Below, in pieces: positions 55,088 through 64,000 of a stretch of DNA of 64,000 nucleotides. How positions within the stretch are numbered: position 1 is the stretch's first letter; each line of letters opens with the position of its first letter. A program made the position numbers and the translations under genes. Location: the NCBI GenBank assembly GCA_030015575.1, contig CM057344.1, forward strand, positions 591,922,410 to 591,986,409, written 5' to 3'. Under the pieces are notes generated by a model. The model worked only from the letters and a program-made list of their open reading frames with translations. It searched no databases and was not told the DNA's origin. Source of the DNA: Agapanthus africanus. Its lineage: Eukaryota; Streptophyta; Magnoliopsida; Asparagales; Amaryllidaceae.

Positions 55088-57423
55088 ACGCCATTAACCT
55101 TTACTAGTTTGTTCTAACATATTTAAAACATCGATCGGACGAAATTTCCAAAACTGCAATTCCAAGTTCAAAGTTTCTGTCGAAATTTTTTTGTCGTCGA
55201 AAAATTATTTTGAGTGTTTCAGAAAATCAGGCAGGCTTTTCTAAGACCACTGTAAAAATTTTGTAGCATGATCCCTCTGAAGCGCCGCGGAAACACGGCC
55301 GTACCCACGTTTAGGCCACGGTTCCGCCTCAGTGTTGGTGTTTCAGTGCACTAAATTTTTTCTTTGGGTCTTTAACACGGAATTGGGGTTTCTGGAATAT
55401 TTTGTTTGGGCCCAGATTTGTTACAGTACTGGATTTGTGCTTGGGGCCCACTTCGGGAAATTTTGTCGATCGAAAATTTTAAATAAGTTAGTTCACAGTG
55501 CTTACATTATATCTGCGACCGTGAATGTCATTCGAGCGGTAAATCTTGTCTAATTGCTATAGCTCTTTTAGACGGGTTTGCGAACGTGACATTCATGTTG
55601 ATGTTCTGTATTGTGCTGTGATGTTGCGGATTTGTCATGGTGGATAGCTTGGTGCAATGTTAGTACAGTTTAGTATTATTTGTACATTTGATATTGCAGG
55701 GTGAGCGTCCGACATGTGGACTGCCGTCACTGCCTGTTTGTATATTATTCTTTTGGGGCATGACCGGGTTGAGGTCGATGTACCCGTTATACATATTTTA
55801 TTTTCTGTACTAGGATTACCCCGCGGAGGGGTGCACGGATAGCCGGGTTCTAGAGGGCAACGAGCCCGCATCTCATGGCTTTGAGACGGAGGGGGCTTCA
55901 CTCTAGAATTGGCGGGCTATTCACTGCACTCGTAGGGGGTATAGGTTGACCCAAGGAGGGGTGCTCAGGTTACCGAATTCCGTGAAGTGCTGGGTGGTCC
56001 ATTCACTTTGCTGAAGGGGGCTGCCCCGCTTCAGGTTTTGGCTGGTAACTTGCCACGCCCGTAGGGGTCTAGGATTTCATTGCACAGGTTATCCACACGA
56101 CCAGGGGAACGTCGGGTTTCACTTGCGGCTCGAAGGAAACCCGGGGATCTCAGATTATCTGTATTGTTCTTTGATGCTTATTACATTTCTGTGATGTTGC
56201 ATTTAGCACGCCTTGAGCGATTATTATATATTGATATATATACTAGTAGATGTTGTATATGTTTTACATCCGCGCTAGTCCAGTCCCCGCTCTGTCGTTA
56301 GTTAAGTAATCTAACGGGTGATGACGGGACCCAGTGGCGAATGCGGATGGCATATACGTACATCATATTTTCGTTCTTTCTTGGTGTGATCAATTGATGA
56401 GACTGCATTGATTCGGATCAATGCAAGCTAAACAAACCTGTTTGGTGTTGTTGGAACAATTTTTCAAAAAGCTGTTATTACAAGGACGTTATCTTTTGTT
56501 TTGCACAGTGGTATTCGGTTATGAATATCCAGCACCTCAGTCGACGAGGCAAGGGCCGAGATCCCTTCACCGGGAGTGACCCCTTGGGCCGAAGTTTGCG
56601 GCAGGGTAATAACTTCACTATAGTCGATTACTTTTTTCTTTGCATCGTGGTATTCAGTTGGAATATCATGCACCTCATTCTATGGGGAAAGAGCCGAGAT
56701 CCCTTCACCGGGAGTGACCTCTTTAGCAAAGGTTTTCGCCACTATATTTATAAAAAGCTATCTCGTTCCTTCAACGATATCAAGTTCATTACGTTAAAGG
56801 TTTTTCGCCAAAAACCATTCGTAGCCCTCCGTCATTTCAGACGGGTAACACTTAGTGTTCATGCTATGTTTGTTGGTCTTAGTCAAGGCATAATGTATGG
56901 TAGCTATTTGTTACTTTCTGTTGCATAGATAGATGCGTTGGTTTGGGACAGTCGTACAGCCTTGTTGGCCCTAGTCAAGGGCTTGTACGGGTGGGTTCAA
57001 ATTAACCTGGACAATGACAGGTAGAACTTGACATGTGACTTATGATTTATTAGCCTTAGTCAAGGTCATAAGAGCATGGGGTAAAAATCACATCGGGAGT
57101 TTCTAAAGAAACAGAAACTTGCCAGACATGCGCATACCTTCTGGAGTGTGATAACGTGAATGGATTCCATCACGTTATCATGCGATGATAGTTGGATCCC
57201 GATTCCCACTGATGAGTTGGTTTACTCCTCGGGTGATCCCGACTAATTCTTCTTTCAGGTTTGGAGGAGAATTTGAGGATACGGTGGGAGGTTTCCTGAT
57301 TAGATAAAGTGATAACCATTCTGATCTAAGGTCGGGCCATGGTCGCTGCTATATTTATAAAAAGCTATCTCGTTCCTTCAACGATATCAAGTTCATTACG
57401 TTAATGGTTTTTCGCCACTATAT
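55088..57423 (+). other. Long non-coding leader of copia element E
   Basis: 2.3 kb with no gag and no long open frame. It holds internal repeats: CAGTGGTATTCGG...GATCCCTTCACCGGGAGTGACC text at about 56508 and 56648 (140 bp apart), and a 70 bp segment containing CTATCTCGTTCCTTCAACG at 56739 and again at 57346. Three CCTTAGTCAAGG-type words occur at 56878, 56975 and 57054. The word TTTAAAACATCGATCGGACG occurs just after the primer site (55127) and at 57425. Two GTGCAC...GGGG blocks near 55810-56100 are also similar. Function unknown. Confidence 0.6.
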
Positions 57424-60060
57424 TTAAAACATCGATCGGACGACCAACACTTTTCGATACTTACTCACTACACCTAGTGAGTAAGCTACATCTGGTCTGG
57501 TACATAACATCGCATACATGATTGACCCGACTGCCGAAGCATAGGATATCCCTTGTATGCGAGCCCTCTCCAAATCAGTCTTGTAAGATATCTTTTTGGA
57601 GCGAGTGATTCCTGAACAAGCGGGTACATTACCACGCTCAGAATCTTCCATACTAAACCCCTTTAGTATGGTGTATATGTACCTGGATTGGGACAATCCC
57701 AAATCCATTTAGATCTATCTCTATAGATCTATATCCCCAGGATGTAGAAGGTATCAGTTAGATCTTTCATGGATAACTAGTGCGATAAGAGGAGCTTGAC
57801 CGAGTGTAGCATAGGAACATCATTTCCTATCAAGAGTATGTCATCCACTTACAATACGAGGACCACCTTACTCTTTACAGACTTCTTATATATACATGGT
57901 CCATCTACCTTTTTGATGAATTCAAACTCTATGACAGCTTCAACAAAACAGACGTTCCATCTCCGCGATGCCTGCTTTAATCCGTAGATGGATTTAAGCA
58001 GCTTGCATATGCTTCCATTGCTCCCACTGTCTACGAAGCCCTCTGGCAGTGTCATATACACGCTCTCTTCTAAATCACCATTTAGAAAAGCGGTTTTGAC
58101 GTGCGGTCTGCCAGATTTCGTAGTTGTGGTATGCAGCAACGGCAAGTAGGATTCCTATGGACTTAAGCATAGCGACAGGAGAAAAGGTTTCATCATAGTC
58201 GACATCAGGTCATAGACAAAAACCTTTTGCTATAAGTCTAGGTTTGAAAGTCTCAACTTTTCTATCTACACCAAATTATCTTTCTCAAAGATCCACTTAT
58301 TCCCGATGGGTTTTACCCCTTCATGAGCAACACACAAAGTCAATACTTTTTTGGTGTACATGGATTCCATCTCAAATCGCATAGCATCCAGCCATTTCAT
58401 ATAGTCTCCACTTGTGATGGCCTGCACGAAAATAATAGGGTCATCATCTTCCATGATGCAATCCTCGCTCCCACCATCTATGAGAAAACCGTAGTATCTC
58501 TCAGGTGGATGAGAAACCCTACTAGATCTGCGGAGCGGCTGCGGCTCATCGAGGACTATTGAATCCTTCGGTTCCATCAAATCGTCAGTTATAGTTTGCA
58601 TTGCTGGAACTTCTTCTAGTTCCACCTCTTTGCCACTAATTTCTTTCACAAGAAATTCCTTTTCTAAAAAGGTGGCATGTCGAGAAACAAAACACCTTTT
58701 GTTCCTCAGTGTGGTAGAAGATATACCCTACCGAATGTTTGGGATATTATACAAACTTGCACAGAACTGACCTTGCCTCAAGCTTTTCCGGATATTGCTT
58801 TTCAACATAGGCCGGACAACCCCATATCTTAACTCATTTGAGAGATGGTCTCTTCCCATTCCATATCTCATATGGAGTGACAGGCAATGGATTTGGTCGG
58901 AACTCTATTCAATAGGTATGCAGCTATCTCAAGTGCATATCCCCAAAAGGAAATAGGTAACTCAGCAATACTCATCGTAGAGCGCACCATATCTAATAGG
59001 GTGCGATTCTTCCATCCCGATTTACCATTGTGCTGTGGTACATGCGGAGGAGTAAGCTGAGAGAGAATCTTATTCTCTTTTAAATAGTCTCGGAATTCCA
59101 TGCTCAAGTATTCTCCTCCCCGATTATATCGAAGGATTTGAATACTTTTACACGTCTGGTTCTCTACTCCGTACTTATATTCCTTGAATTTCTTAAAAGA
59201 TTCAGATTTGTGTTTCAACAGGAACACATATCCGTATCTTGAGAGATCATCGGTGAATGTAATAAAGTATGAGGAACCATCCCTGGCATGTGTAGACATA
59301 GGACCGCATACATCACTATGTATCTGTTCAAAAGTTCAGTAGCTCTTTCTCCGTTTCCAGTAAACGGAGATTTGGTCACCAAGTCTTTGAGATATGACTA
59401 GCAAGTTTCATAAGATGTAAATTCGAACGGATTCAAATATGCATTCTTATGTAACTTTAGCTAGTCTTGTCTCATCGATATGACCTAGTCTACGATGCCA
59501 CAAGAAGACTTCGTTTATTTATGAACTGTTCCTCTTGTGTGTTCAGTACGTTTGGAACTGTTGTTTGATTCAGAACGTGTATACTGTTATACAATGTACC
59601 ATACCAAATCAACACTTGATTTAGGAAAATATTCACAATAATTTTGGTACGTAATAATAGACGCTCAGAATCAATATATTACCAGTTGGTAACACTAGGA
59701 GATATTTGCCAACTACTTTGGCTGCAACAATTGCATCATTCCCTACTAATAGAGACATATCGCCCTTTTACAGTTCTCTACCTATCTGTAGCCCATGTAA
59801 CAAATTACATATGTGGGATCCTGATTCGGTATCTAATACCCAGGACGTAGAGATAACTGAGAAATAGTTCTCGGTTACGAACACACCCGAAGACGATGCA
59901 TCAACATGCTTATTCTTCGTTTGGGTGGTGTGGGAATCTGGATATTCCCCTATTCCTTACTCAGACTTATGAAAATCATAAGATAGAGCGGAACCTAGCC
60001 CGGTATAATAAGTAGGTTCGGTCAATACATCCATATTATTATCTTGATTAAGGCATGGCA
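57424..60060 (-). pseudogene. Ty1/copia pol relic in opposite orientation to LTR E
   Basis: Right to left: protease LDTESGSHICN (59830 region, DTG changed to DTE); GAG-pre-integrase WHRRLGHIDETR near 59500; integrase core 59299-58868; IN-RT linker 58649-58266 (LRRSSRVSHPPERYYGFL, as in Tork/Angela-type elements); RT 58145-57849 (VKTAFLNGDLEESVYM, SIYGLKQASRRWN); and RT end 57708-57424 (YASAVGSIMYAMLCTRPDVAY). Catalytic losses: integrase RYNRGGEY has N for D and NGKSGWKNRT has G where the family has E. The RT YVDD motif is *VDD because Tyr is now TAA. Frames shift at least twice. Confidence 0.88.
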
Positions 60061-60330
60061 TTGGTCGCTACCAGGAGAGAGAGAAGGATAATCACTTTAC
60101 GTGCGCTCTTTGCAAGATTATATTGATAATTATTTTATCTAATCAGAATGTCTCTCACTATTTTTATCAAATCTTCATTCAAACCATAAAAGGTAAGATT
60201 AGTCGGGATTAATTACACCCTACAGGTTCGCCAATTGTTCAGCCAGGCAGGTATCGGTACTCCGAGGGAGGTTCCCCGTACTTTCGCACGGACCTAATTA
60301 AAATAAACCTCGTTTCCCTAGAGGCATAAC
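60061..60330 (-). other. Leader-like segment of the minus copia relic
   Basis: The minus strand here (ATCCCGACTAAT..., TTCTGATTAGATAAA...) is similar to the plus strand at 57236-57320, so the pol relic lies between inverted copies of related leader sequence. No gag is present. It ends at the next LTR with a possible TSD ataac. Confidence 0.55.
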
Positions 60331-60886
60331 TGTCACGACCCGAAAAGTACGGAATATGACCGGCACTTAAATTACGAAACGTCTCGAGGCGTACGTAATC
60401 TAAGTAAGCCAAAACCCAGAAATCAAAACCAAAGAAGCAGTAGAGTGAAGAAAAAACCAATTTAAAGCAAGTAGTTTTAACAATATAGGCCGAGGTATGT
60501 ATTTTTAAGATCTCAAGTATTTTCTAAAAATTTCGGCAGAGTCTCCTTTGTAAATACTAGCCCCAAACGGGATACAACATGAATAGTATACGAAATAAAT
60601 AAAAAGGCATCCCCAAGCGGGAGCTAGCTCTTCGTCAATCGACGATCACAATCATGCAAGCAATATAATATACAACGCCAAAGGGCGAAGATCAAAACTC
60701 AAAAGAAAACCCAAAATCATCATGAAAACCATAATAATACAACACGCGACTCTAAGGTCGAAAGAATAACAAGTCTGGTCTTCTATCTATATCAAATATA
60801 CAATCTGGTTGATGAAGTTTCTAGATACAACTGAAATAATAAATAAACGATGGTGGTCCTGATGCAAAAGAACCCACCTACCAAAG
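60331..60886 (-). mobile_element. Gypsy (Tekay-like) LTR fragment, 3' end
   Basis: It begins TGTCACGACCCGAAAAG and resembles 24799-25080 throughout (CTCCTTTGTAAA, CCCCAA...GGG, ACAACA). No primer site lies to its left, so this is an outer end. It is cut by the next LTR at 60887. Confidence 0.75.
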
Positions 60887-63496
60887 TGTCACGCCCCGCT
60901 TCCCAGTGCACGGCGAAGTGGACGCGACGAGGTCCGCTACGTATATACTCAGAAGTACATACGCTAAGCGTAGCTAAGCAATATAAAATAATCACAAGAG
61001 ACAAATGATATTGAAATAACAGCAACTTTTATTAATAACATTCTTTTTACAATGCAGGAAAAGAAAATACAACTGGAATGAAAAAAAGAAATGCCTAAAC
61101 ATTGGCATAACAGGAAATGAAATAAACTGGAAAGAACAAGGTACAATTATCTAGAGCTCTGGGTCTGCCTGGAACTGCTCCAAATCTTCACTGGTGGGCT
61201 CGATCTCAGCTTGGTCCAACGCACCTGACGACATTCAAAGAAGAAAGAGATAGAATGTCGTCAGCGAACAGGTCGCTCGGTAAGTCCCAAAAGAATAAGA
61301 AGAATGAGAATGATAGAGTAACAGTATTTTCTAAAGTATTATAATGTTGAATATTATGGAACATTGTGTAACGCTGTTGTTTGTAGCTTGGTACAGAAGG
61401 ATGCCGGTGTATACGAGGGGGATCTCTATATGCTAGAGATCAGGGCAAATGGAAAGTACAAGGAACCGTTATGCCACGGTACAACAGCAACAGGATTCAG
61501 GTTAGGTGTCTTAATCTGACCACCTCGTGCCACCTTTAACATCTTCCGTACCAATCTACCCCTTAAACCCCGTAATGTTTTAACAGTATTGCAGTATTGG
61601 AATATGTAAGTTGGTTGACTGACCAAAACCATGATATCAGTAGACATGTTGCAACTGTATAATCAGGTAAATGGAATATCAGGATAATGGATGAATATCC
61701 ATGGTTTGATTCAGTCAAAAAGGAATATATTGTTAACTGGGTTCATGGATTCATGTATTCAAACTGTATTGGAATATAAAAGCATATAGATTGACTTGAA
61801 TCATATTCGAGTCAAGAATAGTCAGACTCTAACCCGAGTCATACTAAAAGAAAAGAATTTGAAGTTCAATATTAGCTAGGGGCCTTATTGTAATTTGTGA
61901 AACTTGAGGGGGTTTTATGTAAAAATACTTTTGTATAGTTTTCAAAATACACCTCAAGTATTTAATATTCGTCTTTAATTGTTATAATGAATGTGAATTT
62001 TATTTGTGTTATTCTAGTGAATATATCCTAATAAAAGTATTATTTGTTTTATCTGAAATTCATGGTATTTTAGTGTAACTTTTAATCTTGTAATTTTTAG
62101 AAAAATGTGGAAACTTTATATTATGATAAAATAGGTGTTTAAATGATAATTATATATATATTAACACATGAATAATTTTTAAATGAGTATTTTATCTTTA
62201 AAAATCTCATTTTCCTTAAATATCGTATTTTAAACCTTTCGAGACCGAATGCTCCTTGCGGAGGTCTGAATCTCGCACTACTAGCCTGCGGGTGCACGAT
62301 GAACCGTACTTTCCCTAACAGGTTCCCCAAAAGTGGGTTGTAGCGGCGCTTTGCTTAGGTTTATAAATACTTTTCATTTGGGAAAACGGTTTTATTAATA
62401 TAGTGTATTTATTTGCAAAAAGTATAGTTTTCCGTATTTTTAGTTATTAGGGTTTCCTAAACCAACTAGCCGATTTCTAAGGTCTAAACGATGAGTCATT
62501 AGAAGCCTCAAATCGCCTCTTCACCGCCAATTGTGGCCAGGTAAGTACAAGTTAGGAGGGAGGGATCCGCTCACGAATCGTGAGACGGGCCTTTTAAAGT
62601 TACCCAAGCTCACTTGCCTAGCCTAGACACCACAAAGTCAGTTTAGATAAACGATCGATGTCCATGACCAATCGTGCTTTCATTTTATTAAAAGATTTTA
62701 CTTAGAAATGTTTACAATTTAAAGCTTACAATAAAGGTTATAAAGATTAGGGTATTTTAGTGAAAAGTCCTGTAATTTCGTATTCTGTATTTTTTGATAT
62801 TTATCAATTAGGGTTATATTGAGTGTGTGTAAGGGTAGGTCATTACCCCGTGACTTATATTAAGTTTTGGTGAAGTTTTAAAGGTAAAACATGCTATGTT
62901 AAACTTAAAGGTATTATAGCGCAAGAATATAGTATTCGAAAACGTTATCATTTTATGTGTGAAATTTCATTCAAATTGAGTTCTACAAGTTTTGTGATCA
63001 AGATAAACATATTTAGGAGTGAGGTAATTGATTAAACTAAGAAAAATGAACTTCATGGTATTTTTATGAAAAGAATACGGTTTTGCAAAGAAGCTATCAT
63101 TTCATGTGAAAAAGTTTGATTAAATTGGTTGATGGGTGATTAATAGTCAACATAAATATGGGTAGATAATATGTATTAGGTGACAAGTGGAAATTTATAG
63201 AAAAACCGAATCGGAAATCGGTTTGTCCGATTTCCGTCGGGTTCCAAAAAGTCGTATTTTTATACTTATAGAAAAGAGAGATAGAGGGGTTGGGACTTAC
63301 GGTTTGGAAAAGCTAATGAAGCTAATAGATGTGGTGGTTGCCGATTCGTCGAAAGCGTCGCGAAGGTTCTGATCCGGTCGCCGGAATCCGTCGTCGATTT
63401 CGGCAGCGCTTCGCTTCTTGCTCTTCGTACCGAGTTCTCGAGAATTTGAGAGAGTAGACTTAGAGTGGTGAGGTGAAATGGTAGAGGATAGGGGTC

Positions 63497-63504
63497 TTTA
63501 TATA
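63497..63504 (-). promoter_or_regulatory. LTR TATA box
   Basis: Minus strand CCCTATATAAAGACCCC, a near-consensus plant TATA box, followed downstream by CT-rich then GC-rich sequence as in an R/U5 region. Confidence 0.6.
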
Positions 63505-63704
63505 GGGCTAGGCTAGGGTTAGGGTTTGGATTAAAAATATTAAAAGAAAATATAAAAAAAACATTAAAAATTCATTAAAAATCATTAAACCTAGGAGTAA
63601 AAGGGATTTATTGGCCAAATCAAAACCGATCCAGGTATAATAAGTATGCAAGAGGGTTGACCAAGTCAAGAGACAACTTTTCTCAGTTGGTGACTCGGCC
63701 GTCC

Positions 63705-63790
63705 GGCCAAGTCCGGCCGGATCGGCCGGACCGAGTCGGCCGATTCGCCGGCCGGCGGCGCCGAGTCGAGCCGAGTCAAGGGTCCCATGG
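63705..63790. repeat. GC-rich CCGGCC/CGAGTCGGCCG cluster
   Basis: Dense alternating CCGGCC, GCCGG and GAGTCGGCCGA words in an otherwise AT-rich LTR, many self-complementary. It lies about 200 bp upstream of the TATA box on the minus strand. Confidence 0.7.
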
Positions 63791-63916
63791 CCGGGGGTTT
63801 TCCTGAGGAACAACTTGGTATTTTTACTTTTTGTTGTCCAGTACATATTTTGGGAGTTATGGCCTTTTTACTGTTGACTTCCAAAAAAAAAAATAAAACA
63901 AAATAAATACAAAAAT

Positions 63917-64000
63917 AATGTGGGGCATGGGATTTGAACTCCGGTGGCTTGGTTCAGCAGTGCAAGGTATTACCAATGAGCTACAAGCTCTTTCTTGTAA
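63917..64000 (-). other. tRNA-derived fragment (SINE head or tRNA pseudogene)
   Basis: The minus strand has a box A-like TAGCTCATTGGTA (63983-63971) and a box B-like GGAGTTCAAATCCC (63942-63929) at tRNA-like spacing, followed by ATGCCCCACA. The 5' side does not pair with this acceptor-like end, so it is not an intact tRNA. A T-rich tail follows on the minus strand. Confidence 0.45.

Larger units (their letters stand above)
60887..63916 (-). mobile_element. Gypsy (Tekay-like) LTR, more than 3 kb, minus strand
   Basis: It begins TGTCACGCCCCGCTTCCCAG, like the ends at 259 and 7384. Preceding caaag is the TSD candidate. No primer site is to its left, so this is the outer end of a 3' or solo LTR. 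It has a strong minus-strand TATA box near 63497. The outer boundary is not identified and may lie beyond the window or before the tRNA-like fragment. No retroviral coding sequence is seen. Confidence 0.65.

Noticed and set aside
1-64000. Host protein-coding gene
   Set aside because: All recognisable coding text belongs to gag, pol or CACTA proteins; the remaining frames are short or inside repeats. The only uncertain case is 16313-16855.

Overview
The window is plant nuclear DNA built almost entirely of transposable elements. No host gene, rRNA, complete tRNA or CRISPR array was found. The families present are typical of repeat-rich seed-plant genomes: Ty3/gypsy Athila and Tekay-like chromoviruses, Ty1/copia elements with ~2 kb Angela/Tork-like LTRs, and a CACTA (En/Spm) DNA transposon. 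The species cannot be named from the sequence.

Left block (1 to about 41,270) is one minus-strand Athila element opened by three insertions, each with matching target-site duplications (TSDs). A Tekay-like element fills 259-10724 (TSD gaagt). A 3.3 kb TG...CA element lies at 13648-16991 (TSD ggagt/ggagc) and splits the start of the Athila reverse transcriptase. A CACTA transposon spans 19917-39392 (TSD gtt) and carries a second Tekay-like element at 24799-35910 (TSD ctgtt) in one of its introns. With the insertions removed, about 8 kb of Athila remains: 5' LTR, tRNA-Asp primer site, gag, protease, RT, RNase H and integrase, all on the minus strand. Its 3' LTR is off the left edge.

Right block (about 41,365 to 64,000) starts with a 1.8 kb minisatellite of ~37 bp units. 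It continues with nested copia LTRs on both strands: a plus LTR (from 43145), a minus solo LTR (43947-48131), a plus solo LTR inside that (44126-46082), a short deletion-derivative element (from 48301), another minus LTR (from 52385) and a plus LTR with an initiator-Met primer site (53039-55087). A minus-strand copia pol relic (57424-60060) lies in opposite orientation to the LTR before it. Two further minus-strand gypsy LTRs (60331, 60887) and a tRNA-derived fragment close the window.

Every transposon protein is broken by nonsense codons, frameshifts, deletions or lost catalytic residues, so no autonomous element is present. Both Tekay-like elements have well-preserved LTR pairs around wrecked coding regions, which suggests mobilisation in trans. 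The least explained structures are: the 13648-16991 element with eleven paired G-box-like modules, ten copies of a GTGCTAAGCAC palindrome and an unidentified 181-codon frame containing two TAG codons; a ~600 bp tandem array and a G-rich array in the CACTA 5' region; tandemly repeated exon-intron units in the CACTA second gene; and an 833 bp duplication inside a copia LTR.
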